Origin: Bacteroidota bacterium
GTDB lineage: Bacteria; Bacteroidota; Bacteroidia; Bacteroidales; VadinHA17
Length of the DNA stretch: 64,000 bases
Direction of reading: 5' to 3'
Assembly (NCBI GenBank): GCA_016718875.1
Contig: JADKBL010000010.1
Span: 1-64,000, forward strand
Below, in pieces: positions 48,417 to 58,778 of the stretch. Made by a program: the position numbers and the translations under genes. The notes under the pieces were generated by a model that was not told where the DNA came from, searched no databases, and saw only the letters and a list, made by a program, of their open reading frames with translations. Every line of letters starts with the position of its first letter. Position 1 is the stretch's first letter.

Positions 48417-49220
48417 TCAGGGATTTCTGGTCAAAGTAAATGTGTATGTTCCCTGACTTCCCAAATCACTTAAAGAGATCTCAAAATACATAACATATGA
48501 GCCATCGCAGGAGCTGTAAACACCTGTTCCGGAATAAGATACACTTCCGTATCCCCATCCATCAGAGGCTATCGCCTTTTCAGGTACAGTTACTGCATAT
48601 GTGGCAGGATTAATATACATTACAAGGGGTCCCAGATCTTCAACAAGACCTTCTATCTCCTCTAATCCTGTAACATAGACCTTATATTTGTTATCAGGAT
48701 CAGCTGATATAGTAATATTCCCTTCGGAATTCCAGTCAGCCGATACGGAATGGTAACTGCCCGTAGCACGATTGACATCATATGCACAGGCCACCGGCAC
48801 TATCAGGGCTGCTGTAGAATAAGTGGAGAGATTATTGGCTTTTGTTAAAAGCTCGAAGGTAAAAATATCTCCATTCACAATCTCATTTAGAGATAACCCG
48901 ATCTTTTGTGCAATTTCTGAAGCTTTTATCCTCACTGTTGATGGAAATGTAGTTGCCTCAGCCAGTACAACTCTTTCATAATTGTCCTGATACGATCCAA
49001 GTACTGTAATCTTGTCCGGGTGTGTCCCTTCCGGCGTGTTAATAACAAATTGGACAAAGGTATTCGTGAGATCGTTTGAATCAAAAATACCCGGATCAAC
49101 ATCTGTAATTGCAGGGACAACTGCCACTCCCCTAAGACCGGCGGGATCCGGAAGTTCTTCACAACCGCTGAATATTAATATCAGTGTGAGAATAAATCCT
49201 ATTTTTCTTATTTCTTTCAT
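48417..49220 (-). CDS. Surface lipoprotein of the SusCD operon
   Basis: The 267-residue protein starts with a lipoprotein signal (FILTLILIFSGC, cysteine near 20). The mature part has many beta strands, two Ig-like regions and a C-terminal GTYTFTLTRNP strand; a DPGIFDSNDLTN segment is seen near the start. It is the third gene after SusC and SusD on the minus strand, 39 bases from SusD. Third-gene lipoproteins of this kind (SusE/F-like position) usually bind the imported ligand at the cell surface. I do not recognise the exact family. Confidence 0.75.
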   Translation of the reverse strand: MKEIRKIGFILTLILIFSGCEELPDPAGLRGVAVVPAITDVDPGIFDSNDLTNTFVQFVINTPEGTHPDKITVLGSYQDNYERVVLAEATTFPSTVRIKASEIAQKIGLSLNEIVNGDIFTFELLTKANNLSTYSTAALIVPVACAYDVNRATGSYHSVSADWNSEGNITISADPDNKYKVYVTGLEEIEGLVEDLGPLVMYINPATYAVTVPEKAIASDGWGYGSVSYSGTGVYSSCDGSYVMYFEISLSDLGSQGTYTFTLTRNP

Positions 49221-49258
49221 TTTCAGTTATTTTAATTGTTAAACATCGAAAGGAAAAC

Positions 49259-50704
49259 CTATCTCGTTCCTCCCGCCCACCATACATTTTCAGTGTATAC
49301 ATATGAACCATCGCCATATGCATCACGAATATTCTGATTGGTTGTCACATCCTCCGATCCATACGAATAACGCAAAGGAAATCTGTTTGAATTCAATGGA
49401 TTATCCAGTGTGATAACATTATTACCCATTGCCCTGAGTCGTCTGTAATCATTATATGCTTCAATAGCCTCTTCTTCAAAAAATGCAATGTATTTCTGAT
49501 TCATAATTTCTGCCAGCGGACTGACAGTAAACCTGGACAGAACATCGTTAGTAAAATAATCTGCAGCATCATCTTCTGTGAGGCCAATATTAACTTTCTG
49601 AAAGGCTGCAGATATTCCATTTTCCAGGGCGGTCCGTGCTGCAGGAAGATTATTCAACCTGGCATATGCTTCCGCTTTCAGGAATTCTATCTCGTGATAG
49701 CTTAAAAGGTACGTCGGAGCAGAAACAGTGCTGATACCCGATATGGAGTATAATCCCTGTACCTGATTTGCCATACCATTTGGTGCAAATACAAGTGCGC
49801 TTCCGGTACCGGGGTAGGGTATAAACAACACAGCATCCCTAGGATCATTCCTTTCAACAAGCTTATTGTGAAAACTCTCGCTTGCGCCATAGTAATCCCT
49901 GTCCCTGAACATACAATAATACGGACTGAGTGTGGTACTGCCATTATAATGGAACTGAGCCTGTTCTGCAGCGGAAGCAAATGACTGGTTTGCAAATGCA
50001 ATCACGTTTGCATAATTGGGATTCTTTAATGACAACCTCATTGTATAACGGGCTTTCAATCCCCATGCAAATTTCTTCCACATGTCAGGATCACCACCAT
50101 AAATCATATCCTGAGTTCCCAATGTTGGGTATATAGTTACTTTACCAAGATTTGCAATTGCATCATCAAGCATCTTAAAGATATCTGTGTAGATAGCTTC
50201 CTGCCTGTCAAGAACAGGTGTAAATATAACACCCGGCTTAAGTGCTTCCTTCCACGGAATATCTCCCATTGCATCTGTTAATGTAGCCAGGTTGTAAGCC
50301 GTTAGTATCTGTGCTATTCCAAGGGTATGATAATTACCTTCCTCCGATCCGTTATCCGAACATTTGTTAATAACCAGACTAAGGGAATAGAGGTTCGAAT
50401 AGGCTGCAGTCCATGAATTATTATATGTTGTTGAACTTGAGGGCTGTGTCGACCTTATGTCAGCATTATAAAACTGACCCCATACACCTGTATTATGTTC
50501 CATATAGATGGAAGCAAAAAAGCCAAAATCACCTCCTGCAACATTGAATGCACTGTTTGTCATAACATCTGTAATTATCAACCTCGATGCCATTTCACTA
50601 GGATCATTTACATTGAAGTTGATTTCATCCATAACAGATTCAGAACAAGACCAGAGCATCATTGCCAGGATTATAACTGATAATATTTTTAACCGTTTTC
50701 TCAT
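49259..50704 (-). CDS. SusD/RagB-family outer membrane lipoprotein
   Basis: The 481-residue lipoprotein (signal ILAMMLWSCSESV) has the SusD-like fold used by the second SusD subgroup: NTGVWGQFYNADIRS, YNNSWTAAYSNLYSL, a LATLTDAMGDIPWKEAL segment near residue 140 and YAFFEEEAIEAYNDYRR-like helices near the C-terminus. SusD proteins cap the SusC barrel and capture the substrate. It is 11 bases after susC on the minus strand. There is no glycoside hydrolase nearby, so the ligand (glycan, peptide or other) is unknown. Confidence 0.93.
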   Translation of the reverse strand: MRKRLKILSVIILAMMLWSCSESVMDEINFNVNDPSEMASRLIITDVMTNSAFNVAGGDFGFFASIYMEHNTGVWGQFYNADIRSTQPSSSTTYNNSWTAAYSNLYSLSLVINKCSDNGSEEGNYHTLGIAQILTAYNLATLTDAMGDIPWKEALKPGVIFTPVLDRQEAIYTDIFKMLDDAIANLGKVTIYPTLGTQDMIYGGDPDMWKKFAWGLKARYTMRLSLKNPNYANVIAFANQSFASAAEQAQFHYNGSTTLSPYYCMFRDRDYYGASESFHNKLVERNDPRDAVLFIPYPGTGSALVFAPNGMANQVQGLYSISGISTVSAPTYLLSYHEIEFLKAEAYARLNNLPAARTALENGISAAFQKVNIGLTEDDAADYFTNDVLSRFTVSPLAEIMNQKYIAFFEEEAIEAYNDYRRLRAMGNNVITLDNPLNSNRFPLRYSYGSEDVTTNQNIRDAYGDGSYVYTENVWWAGGTR

Positions 50705-50715
50705 GATGTGTCAAA

Positions 50716-53700
50716 TTAAAAAGTTAGATCTATATTAAACCCGAAGCTTGTTGTTTGTGGCACTGTGAACCTTTCAAAAGCTCCGCCCATATTTGTATTA
50801 CCCTGGCTCGATTCCGGATCAAGATTCGGTAGTGCGGTCCAGAGAAGTATGTTTCGTGCAAAGAGCGAAACACCAAGATTAACTCTGTCAAAAAGCTTAC
50901 TGGGAGTTTTGTATCTCAAAGAAATCTCACGAAGCTTCACGAAAGAATTGTCGTAGATATAGAACTCATCAATATTTGTAAGAATATTGGTATGAAGACT
51001 CTGCAGTGCAAGTATATCATTAGGTCCTCCGCGTGCTATGTCATTGGGTGTGCCATCGCGTTTTACCCCGTCGAAGATAAATGTCGATTCCCGGTCTTCA
51101 GTTCTGGCCGACAAGCCGTAATAGTCAAGAAGGCCATTACTGCCTGAGTACATCTGGCCTCCCTGCTTCCATTCTAAAAGAGCGTTTAGTGACCAGTTCT
51201 TATAACTGAAATCTGAACCGCCGCCAAGGATAAAATCAGGTGATACCTTTCCAATTACATCAGGCTCTCCCTGAAGCGGGAATCCATAATTGGGTGATGA
51301 TGGATCATCCTCAACAACAATTTTTCCGGCATCATTCCTGAGGAATGAATCACCATAAATAACTGGATAAGTATCACCAATACCTGCTCTTACCTGCGGA
51401 GTTGTGAAGCCTCCGATAAATATGCTTTCAACTCCCGAAGCTAGCTCATCAACATAGTTGTCGATTTTTGCAAAATTAAAGTTGAAACTCCAGGAATAGT
51501 TTGCAGTCTCAATGGGAGTTATATTCAAAACAACTTCATGACTGAGCGTGTGCACCTTTCCTCCGTTCATAACGAGTGACCGGATGCCTGTGGAACCTGC
51601 AAGGGGAATTGAAAAAATCTGGTCGACAACATTCTGACGTGAAAAGGTATAATCAATACCCAGTCTGTTCTGAAAAAACCTTATTTCTGCACCAGTCTCA
51701 ATCGATCTTGTATTCTGAGGAACAAGTTTCGGGTCATACTGGACATTGTTTGGAATATAAGAACTTACACCTCCGATAGGGTATTGAATCGGAGTACCTG
51801 TCCACCAGCCGCCTGCATAATTAAGATTAGTAGGAGTTGTAAAATAATTGGGAACATATGTCCCTGCCTGTCCTACCTCCGCATAAGAGAGCCTTATTTT
51901 GGTGTAAGGGAACCCCGGATTGGATTTGAGAGCTTCAAGTTCTGAAAGTACAAAACTGGTTGCAACGGACGGATAAAAGAATGATCTGTTATTTGTCGGC
52001 ATAGATGAAACTATATCATTTCTTCCTGTAGCGGTAATGAAAAAGATCGATTTATATCCAAGTGACAAACTACCAAAAAAGCCCACTGTGCGGTTTTGAT
52101 TACGCGATTCGTTAGCAGTCACAGTATTGGCATTCCTGATATGTGCCCATCCGCCAAAATTGAAATTCTCTCCATGCTCACTATAAGTCTTTTGCTTATT
52201 GTGATCAAATTCATTTCCGATCATTGCTCCGAAATTCAGGGATTCATTTATGTCCCAATCGTAATTTAAAGTGAACAATGAGTTAACAGTCATTGATGTA
52301 ATTCCATAATTATCAATCATTCCTGTTGTACCGGCATGACCGTACTCAAAAATATCCTGATAATTTGTTGTATATGAATCTGTACCAAGCTGATATCTGG
52401 CTTTCAGTTTCATATCGGAGCTTAGCTTTGCATCATAAACGATATGTGCATTGCCGAAAAAGCGATCAGTCTTTTCATTAAAATTTGTATGTTTAGCTGA
52501 CCAGTATGGGTTATCCCAGCTTCCGCCACGGTAATAGATCTGTGAGTATATATCTCCAGGAGTAAAATTAGGATAGTCTTTTAGGTTATAACTAAGGGGT
52601 GCTCCAAGTACACCTGCCAGCGCTGCGTCATTTGCAGTCGGGAGTTTGTCAATATCTGTCCTTGAGAAATTTGAGTTAAACCCTGTTGTAAAGTTTTTTC
52701 CAAACTTTCTTTCAGCAGATGCTTTTGCATTCCATCTGTTCATTCCGGATCCCAAAGCCACTCCACTCTGTGAAGTCTGGCTCAAACCAAGGGCATAGTT
52801 ACCGCCATCTGATGCCTGTGTTATACTTGCATTATTGGTGGCTGAATAACCGGTCCGGAAATATCTGTCCCAGTTATTGTACACCTGTGGAGTAACCCAT
52901 GGATCGGGAACCAGACCCAGCTCCAGCTGAGGAACCCTGAATTTTCCGGGATGTCCGTTTACATTACCTCCATAGGTTGGGTCATCAGGAAGATTTGTAA
53001 TTTTCGGACCCCATGACAATGACGAATTAGGTACATATCTGCCATTGGAACCCTGGGCATATGTTGTCTGATAATCGGGAGTACGTGAAACCTGCGAAAA
53101 AGCACTTGTATGTGAAATTGATACTACAGGTTTACCTATGGCATTATTACGTCCGCTTTTCGTTGTAATGATAATAACTCCATTCGAAGCACGAATCCCG
53201 TAAAGAGCTGCAGCTGCCTGACCCTTGAGGACATTAATACTCTCAATATCAGCAGGGTTAAGGTCCACTGCACGGTTGGATATATCAGATCCTGATACAC
53301 CGTAGCCTACCGTACTGAAGTCTCCGTTTGTCCCCGATTGAATATCAGCCGTTGATGCAATTGGCATTCCGTCAACAACATACAGAGGTGTATTATTGCC
53401 GGTAAATGAACGTGAACCTCTGATTACTATCTGGGAGGAGGCACCTGGCATACCGCTCGAAGGCTTAATATCAATACCTGATATCTTGCCCTGCATCGCA
53501 CCTGCAAGGTCAGTATTGGCTGCACGTTCTATTACATCACTTTTTACATCCTGAACTGCATATCCAATCGCTTTCTTTTCGCGTGAAACTCCAAGAGCAG
53601 TTACAACTACCTCTTCCAGACCGAGAACATCCGGATCCATAAGTACATTGAATACAAGATTATTCCCGATTTCAACCTCCTGTCTCTTCATTCCTATATA

Positions 53701-53925
53701 GGTAAAAACAAGAGTTTTAGCCTCCGGAGGAATAACAAGAGCAAATTTCCCGTCAATACCGGTAGTGGTACCAACAGTGGTACCTGCTACAAATACTGAC
53801 ACTCCCGGCATTGCTCCTTCTCCCTGTACAGAGGAGGTAACAGTTCCGGCTACAGTTCTTTGCTGACCAGCCACTGATAGCAGCGCTCCGCAAAAAACAA
53901 AAAACATTAAGAGAATTCTTCTCAT
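50716..53925 (-). CDS. SusC/RagA-family TonB-linked outer membrane receptor
   Basis: The 1069-residue receptor has a signal peptide (LLMFFVFCGALLSVAGQ), a carboxypeptidase-regulatory-like beta-sandwich (residues 20-100, VAGTVTSSVQGEGAMPG), the LEEVVVTALG TonB-box region near 108, a plug domain (IERAANTDLAGAMQGK, IVIRGSRS, NVLKGQAAAALYGIRASNG) and a long 22-strand barrel ending NIDLTF. It forms the import pore for the SusD-captured substrate, powered by TonB. The gene is first in the operon with SusD and the lipoprotein. No ECF sigma/anti-sigma pair lies beside it, so its regulation is not evident. Confidence 0.96.
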   Translation of the reverse strand: MRRILLMFFVFCGALLSVAGQQRTVAGTVTSSVQGEGAMPGVSVFVAGTTVGTTTGIDGKFALVIPPEAKTLVFTYIGMKRQEVEIGNNLVFNVLMDPDVLGLEEVVVTALGVSREKKAIGYAVQDVKSDVIERAANTDLAGAMQGKISGIDIKPSSGMPGASSQIVIRGSRSFTGNNTPLYVVDGMPIASTADIQSGTNGDFSTVGYGVSGSDISNRAVDLNPADIESINVLKGQAAAALYGIRASNGVIIITTKSGRNNAIGKPVVSISHTSAFSQVSRTPDYQTTYAQGSNGRYVPNSSLSWGPKITNLPDDPTYGGNVNGHPGKFRVPQLELGLVPDPWVTPQVYNNWDRYFRTGYSATNNASITQASDGGNYALGLSQTSQSGVALGSGMNRWNAKASAERKFGKNFTTGFNSNFSRTDIDKLPTANDAALAGVLGAPLSYNLKDYPNFTPGDIYSQIYYRGGSWDNPYWSAKHTNFNEKTDRFFGNAHIVYDAKLSSDMKLKARYQLGTDSYTTNYQDIFEYGHAGTTGMIDNYGITSMTVNSLFTLNYDWDINESLNFGAMIGNEFDHNKQKTYSEHGENFNFGGWAHIRNANTVTANESRNQNRTVGFFGSLSLGYKSIFFITATGRNDIVSSMPTNNRSFFYPSVATSFVLSELEALKSNPGFPYTKIRLSYAEVGQAGTYVPNYFTTPTNLNYAGGWWTGTPIQYPIGGVSSYIPNNVQYDPKLVPQNTRSIETGAEIRFFQNRLGIDYTFSRQNVVDQIFSIPLAGSTGIRSLVMNGGKVHTLSHEVVLNITPIETANYSWSFNFNFAKIDNYVDELASGVESIFIGGFTTPQVRAGIGDTYPVIYGDSFLRNDAGKIVVEDDPSSPNYGFPLQGEPDVIGKVSPDFILGGGSDFSYKNWSLNALLEWKQGGQMYSGSNGLLDYYGLSARTEDRESTFIFDGVKRDGTPNDIARGGPNDILALQSLHTNILTNIDEFYIYDNSFVKLREISLRYKTPSKLFDRVNLGVSLFARNILLWTALPNLDPESSQGNTNMGGAFERFTVPQTTSFGFNIDLTF

Positions 53926-54156
53926 AGCTTTAATTTTAGGTTAAGAATTAAGTATCATTGGAAATCCATGATCTTCAGCCTGCATACGCAAACACCGATC
54001 ATTTCATGCCATAAGCAAGTTAAGAAGGGAATTTCAGTTCATACTGCAACAATCTACAATCAGCATAAATGGCTTTACAAATGCCGGGTTTCAGCCAACA
54101 GCACTGTTTTTTAATTAACACTGACCCAAGTACAGAAAGACTATACTTTTTTTAGC

Positions 54157-54164
54157 TATTTTTG
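54157..54164 (+). promoter_or_regulatory. Possible -7 box for dnaE
   Basis: TATTTTTG fits TAnnTTTG and lies 35 bases before the dnaE ATG. No TTTG box is seen at the expected spacing upstream. Confidence 0.4.
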
Positions 54165-54198
54165 TGAAAGATCAAACCCTAAAATTTTAAATCATTCC

Positions 54199-57100
54199 AT
54201 GTCCGGATTTGCACACTTACATGTTCATACTCAATACTCTATCCTTGATGGAGCCTCAAGCATACCCCTGCTTATTGAAAGGGTTAAAGAACTTGGCATG
54301 GATGCTGTTGCAATCACTGATCATGGCAATATGTTTGGGGTCAAGGAGTTCCATAATAATGCTACAAAAAGGGTATCAAACCAATAATTGGTTGTGAAAT
54401 TTATGTCGCAAAAAGGTCACTCGCTGATGCGAGCACAAAGGAGGACCGTTCCGGGGACCATCTTATACTTCTCGCAAAAAACCTTAAAGGTTACAAGAAC
54501 CTCATCAAACTTGTTTCGACAGCATGGATAAAAGGCTTTTATTACCGCCCAAGGATTGACAAGGAGCTCCTTGCAAAACACAGTGAAGGGCTCATTGCCT
54601 CATCTGCCTGTCTGGCCGGCGAAATACAGGACGAAATACTTAATGGAACCATTGCCGGTGCAGAAGCAGTTCTGAAGAATTATACCGACATCTTTGGTGA
54701 GGATTTTTACCTGGAAATACAACGCCACGAAACATATGACCCTGAAGCTGACAGATCTGCCTTCCCCCTCCAGCAAAAGGTGATCGAAGCCTTCCGCAGG
54801 CTTTCATCCAAATATAATGTGAAGATCATTGCATCTAATGATGTTCACTTTGTAAATGCAGATGACGCAGAGGCACACGACAGATTAATTTGCATCAATA
54901 CCGCAAAGGATATTGACGATCCAAACAGGCTCAGGTATTCAAAACAGGAATATGTAAAAAGTGAAGAGGAAATGCGTGCCATCTTCAGTGATATCCCTGA
55001 AGCAATTGATAATGTTGCAGAGCTTGTAGGAAAGGTAGAGAAATATAAGCTGGACCATGATCCCATCATGCCTGATTTTGAACTTCCGGAAGGTTATACA
55101 GATAATGATGAATACCTTAAGTTCCTGACATATCTGGGAGCTAAGGCAAGATGGGGAACTCTCACTAATGAGCATACAGACAGGCTCGATTTCGAGCTGG
55201 AAATGATTGCCAAAATGGGGTTCCCCGGTTATTTTCTTATAGTTCAGGATTTTCTGCGTGCAGCCAGGGAAATGGGTGTATCCGTAGGACCAGGCAGAGG
55301 TTCAGCAGCAGGTTCAGCTGTTGCCTATGCCCTGAGAATAACCGACATCGATCCAATAAAATATGGTCTGCTGTTTGAGCGCTTCCTGAATCTCGACCGT
55401 ATTTCAATGCCTGATATCGATATCGATTTTGATGAAGACGGACGTGATTCGGTTCTGAAATATGTTGTCAATAAATATGGGCACGATAAGGTTGCCCACA
55501 TAATCACTTTCGGATCAATGGCTGCAAAAATGGCCATAAGGGATGTTGCAAGGGTACAAAAGCTTCCACTTCCTGATGCTGACAGGCTGGCTAAGCTTGT
55601 ACCTGAACGACCGGGAATAACCCTGGCTGATGCATATAATGAAGTTCCTGAACTGGCCAAAGAGAGGGAATCATCAAACAGACTTATTGCACAGACTCTC
55701 AAATATGCTCAGGTACTTGAAGGATCGGTCAGGCAGACAGGAGTACACGCGTGCGGAATAATTATCGGCAAAGAATCACTCGATAACTATATTCCTCTCT
55801 GTACGGCAAAAGATACCGACCTGTATGCCACACAGTTCGATGGAAGCCATGTGGAGTCAGTCGGGCTGCTGAAAATGGATTTCCTTGGTCTGAAAACACT
55901 GTCGATAATCAAGGATGCAATTGAAAATATCAAAAAGTCAAAAGGTATTTCCATAGATATTGACAACCTTCCCCTGGATGACAAAAAAACCTATGAACTC
56001 TTCAGCAACGGGGAGACAACCGGTATCTTCCAGTTTGAATCCCCGGGGATGAAAAGGTATCTGCGCGACCTTAAGCCAAACAGGTTAGAGGATCTTATAG
56101 CTATGAATGCCCTCTACCGGCCCGGCCCAATGGAGTATATTCCAAAATTTATTAAAAGGAAGCATGGACAGGAAAAAATCGATTACCCTATTCCTGTTAT
56201 GGAGAAGTATCTTGATGACACATACGGAATTACTGTTTACCAGGAACAGGTGATGCTTCTTTCCCAGTCTCTCGGCGGATTCACAAAAGGACAGGCTGAC
56301 TCCCTCAGGAAAGCCATGGGAAAAAAGAAGCGGTCAATCATGGACGAGATGAAGCTTATGTTCCAGGAAGGTTGTGCAAAAAATGGCTATGATGAAACCA
56401 CTGTAAATAAAATATGGCAGGACTGGGAAGCATTTGCCCAATATGCATTCAATAAATCGCACTCAACATGCTATGCTCTTGTTGCATTCCAGACCGGTTA
56501 CCTCAAGGCTAATTATCCTGCCGAATATATGGCAGCTGTGCTCAGCCGTAATATAAGTGATATCAAGAAGATCACAACTTTCATGGATGAGACCCGCAGG
56601 ATGGGGATGGATGTGCTGGGTCCTGATGTGAATGAAAGTAATGTTAAGTTCACCGTAAACAAGGACGGCAATATCAGATTCGGTCTGGGGGCAATAAAGG
56701 GAGTTGGAGAAGCAGCAGTTCTTCAGCTCATAGAAGAACGGGAAAAGAACGGAATATACAGTGACATATATAATCTTGTTGAAAGAGTAAACCTTAACTC
56801 ATTAAACAAGAAAAACCTTGAGGCAATGGCAGTTGCAGGGGCATTTGACTGTTTCACCTCAATGACCAGAGCCCAGTATTTCTCACTCGACACAAAAGGA
56901 TCAAGCTTCATTGAAAGCCTCATCAGATATGGAAATACTGCAAAAACGATTAAAAGTTCGAGCCAGCATTCCCTTTTTGGAGATGCGGGTGGATTCGATA
57001 TGGTAAAACCTGAACCTGCTCAATGTCCCGACTGGCCAAAGCTGGAAAAACTAAACAGGGAGAAAGAAGTTATAGGAATCTATCTTTCATCACATCCTCT

Positions 57101-57683
57101 TGATGACTTCAGACTTGAGATAAGTACCTTCACAAATGCCACTCTTGCTGACCTGCAGAACCTCAGGGACTGGCTGGATAGAGATGTAGTGGTAGCAGGA
57201 ATGGTTACTGACACAAGGAATGGTATTGGAAAGAATGGCAAACCTTATGGATCATTCACAATTCAGGATTATACAGATTCCTTCAGATTTATGCTGTTCG
57301 ACAAAGAATATGTTGAGAACAGCAAATTTTGTGTAATAGGCTATTACCTGCTTATTACCGGAAGGGTCCAGGTCAGAAGATTCAAGGATGATGAAATTGA
57401 GTTTAAAATAAAGAAAATAAACCTCCTTTCAAGTGTAAAGGACGAGCTGATAAAATCAGTTACTCTCAAGATAGATCCTGCTGATATCAGCCATGAAATG
57501 ATACATGAACTTAAAGAGCTGGTTATGGAAAACAAAGGCGAAACTGAGTTGCGCTTTCTTTTCATTAACGGCGAGGACAGGATTTCATTACCAATGTTTT
57601 CAAGGACCTACAGGGTGCGGCTTAATAATGAATTAATATCATTCCTCGACGACTTTCCGGGTATAGAATATAAAGTTAATTAG
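54199..57683 (+). CDS. dnaE: DNA polymerase III alpha subunit (one frameshift near 54370)
   Basis: With one base restored the product is about 1161 residues, the normal DnaE length. Residues 1-62 and 63 onward lie in different frames; the break is at an A-run (ACAAAAAGGG at 54364-54373), where one more A would rebuild ATKKGIKPIIGCEIY. Visible parts are the PHP domain (FAHLHVHTQYSILDGAS), the polymerase motifs GPGRGSAAGSAVAYAL and PDIDIDF (catalytic aspartates near residue 405), a helix-hairpin-helix segment near 800 and an OB-fold near 965-1090 (VVVAGMVTDTRN). It is the main replicative polymerase, so a real null is not expected; a sequencing error is the simplest view. Confidence 0.9.
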
Positions 57684-57684
57684 C

Positions 57685-57692
57685 TATATTTG
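57685..57692 (+). promoter_or_regulatory. Possible -7 box for trxA
   Basis: TATATTTG matches TAnnTTTG just after the dnaE stop and 36 bases before the trxA ATG. No upstream TTTG at standard spacing. Confidence 0.35.
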
Positions 57693-57727
57693 CCACGGAC
57701 CTGTAAGTATCAATAAAACTATATATT

Positions 57728-58045
57728 ATGGCATTAGCAGTAGACGACAGCAACTTTGATAAAATAGTAGTCAAATCCACAAAACCTGTTATGGTTGACT
57801 TCTGGGCTGAATGGTGCGGCCCCTGCAGAATGATTGCTCCAATTATAGAGGAAATATCTAAAGAATATTCCGAAAGAGCACTCGTGGTTAAATGTGATGT
57901 TGATAACAGTCCGGGGGTGGCCGCAAAATTTGGCATCAGAAATATCCCTACAGTTCTCTATTTCAAGGATGGAAAAGTTGCAGACAAACAGGTTGGAGCT
58001 GTGCCGAAAAACAACTTTGTTTCAAAATTGAATGCTCTCTTATAG
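57728..58045 (+). CDS. trxA: Thioredoxin
   Basis: The 105-residue cytoplasmic protein has the thioredoxin active site WAEWCGPCRM near residues 29-38, the cis-proline IPTVLYF near 76 and the usual fold length. It reduces disulfides in ribonucleotide reductase and other targets using thioredoxin reductase. It lies 44 bases after dnaE and is followed by a GC-rich palindrome. Confidence 0.96.
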   Translation: MALAVDDSNFDKIVVKSTKPVMVDFWAEWCGPCRMIAPIIEEISKEYSERALVVKCDVDNSPGVAAKFGIRNIPTVLYFKDGKVADKQVGAVPKNNFVSKLNALL

Positions 58046-58090
58046 AATAATTAATTTATAATAGTAAGCGATACTCAAACGACTGCTTTC

Positions 58091-58168
58091 TTTACCCCTA
58101 AATCCCCCAGGGGGGACTTATAGAAAATCCGTGGATTTAAAGCCCCCCTTGGGGGGTTTGGGGGTAAA
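58091..58168. repeat. GC-rich interspersed palindrome, second copy
   Basis: A 78-base palindrome with arms starting TTTACCCCTAAATCCCCC and ending in the complement (GGGTTTGGGGGTAAA). It shares most bases with 48286-48358; the loop differs most. It lies between trxA and the LOG gene and may end trxA transcription. Confidence 0.85.
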
Positions 58169-58202
58169 ATCGATCATTTAATGTAGCTCCTTTAATCCCA
58201 TT

Positions 58203-58778
58203 ATGACAGTCTGTATCTTTGCTTCATCCAGCAGCCGCATAAATAATGAATACGCTTTGGCTGCAACAGAACTTGGGGCTCTTCTTGCAAAAGCCGGCAT
58301 GGATGTGGTGTTTGGCGGAGGCGGCATAGGTCTTATGGGAAAACTTGCCGATTCTGTTTTAAAAAATAACGGAAAAATAACCGGAGTAATACCCGGATTT
58401 ATGAAAGAAGAGGGATGGGATCACCCCGGAGTTACAAAGATGATAATAACTCCCGACATGGGTGAACGCAAGAAGCAGATGCTTACCCTGTCCGATGCAG
58501 TTGTCGCATTACCCGGCGGTGTAGGAACTCTTGAAGAACTTACTGAAGCCATTACACTCAAACAGCTGGGCCTCTTTAAAGGATCAATTATTATTCTGAA
58601 TACACTTGACTTTTACAAGTCTCTCCTAGAGTTCCTCGATAATATGGTAGCAGGTGAGTTCCTGAGATTTGAACACAAAGGTATCTGGCAGATTGCCTCT
58701 ACCCCTGAGGAAGTTATGGATTATCTGGATAAAAATGAGACCTGGATCCATGATCCGCGAAGCATCGCAAAGATCTAA
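58203..58778 (+). CDS. LOG family nucleoside 5'-monophosphate phosphoribohydrolase
   Basis: The 191-residue protein has the Rossmann-type LOG motifs: VCIFASSSSRINNEY, FGGGGIGLMG and the catalytic PGGVGTLEELTEA (PGGxGTxxE) near residue 100. LOG proteins cleave cytokinin riboside monophosphates or similar nucleotides to free base and ribose 5-phosphate. In bacteria the physiological substrate is often not known. The 3' end overlaps the convergent sensor-phosphatase gene by four bases. Confidence 0.93.
   Translation: MTVCIFASSSSRINNEYALAATELGALLAKAGMDVVFGGGGIGLMGKLADSVLKNNGKITGVIPGFMKEEGWDHPGVTKMIITPDMGERKKQMLTLSDAVVALPGGVGTLEELTEAITLKQLGLFKGSIIILNTLDFYKSLLEFLDNMVAGEFLRFEHKGIWQIASTPEEVMDYLDKNETWIHDPRSIAKI

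Noticed and set aside
48417..53925. Polysaccharide utilisation locus
   Set aside because: No glycoside hydrolase, lyase, sulfatase or hybrid regulator is near the SusCD genes.
54364..54373. Programmed -1 frameshift in dnaE
   Set aside because: The site is not a proper X XXY YYZ slippery heptamer in the zero frame, and the first frame would end after 62 residues with no useful product.
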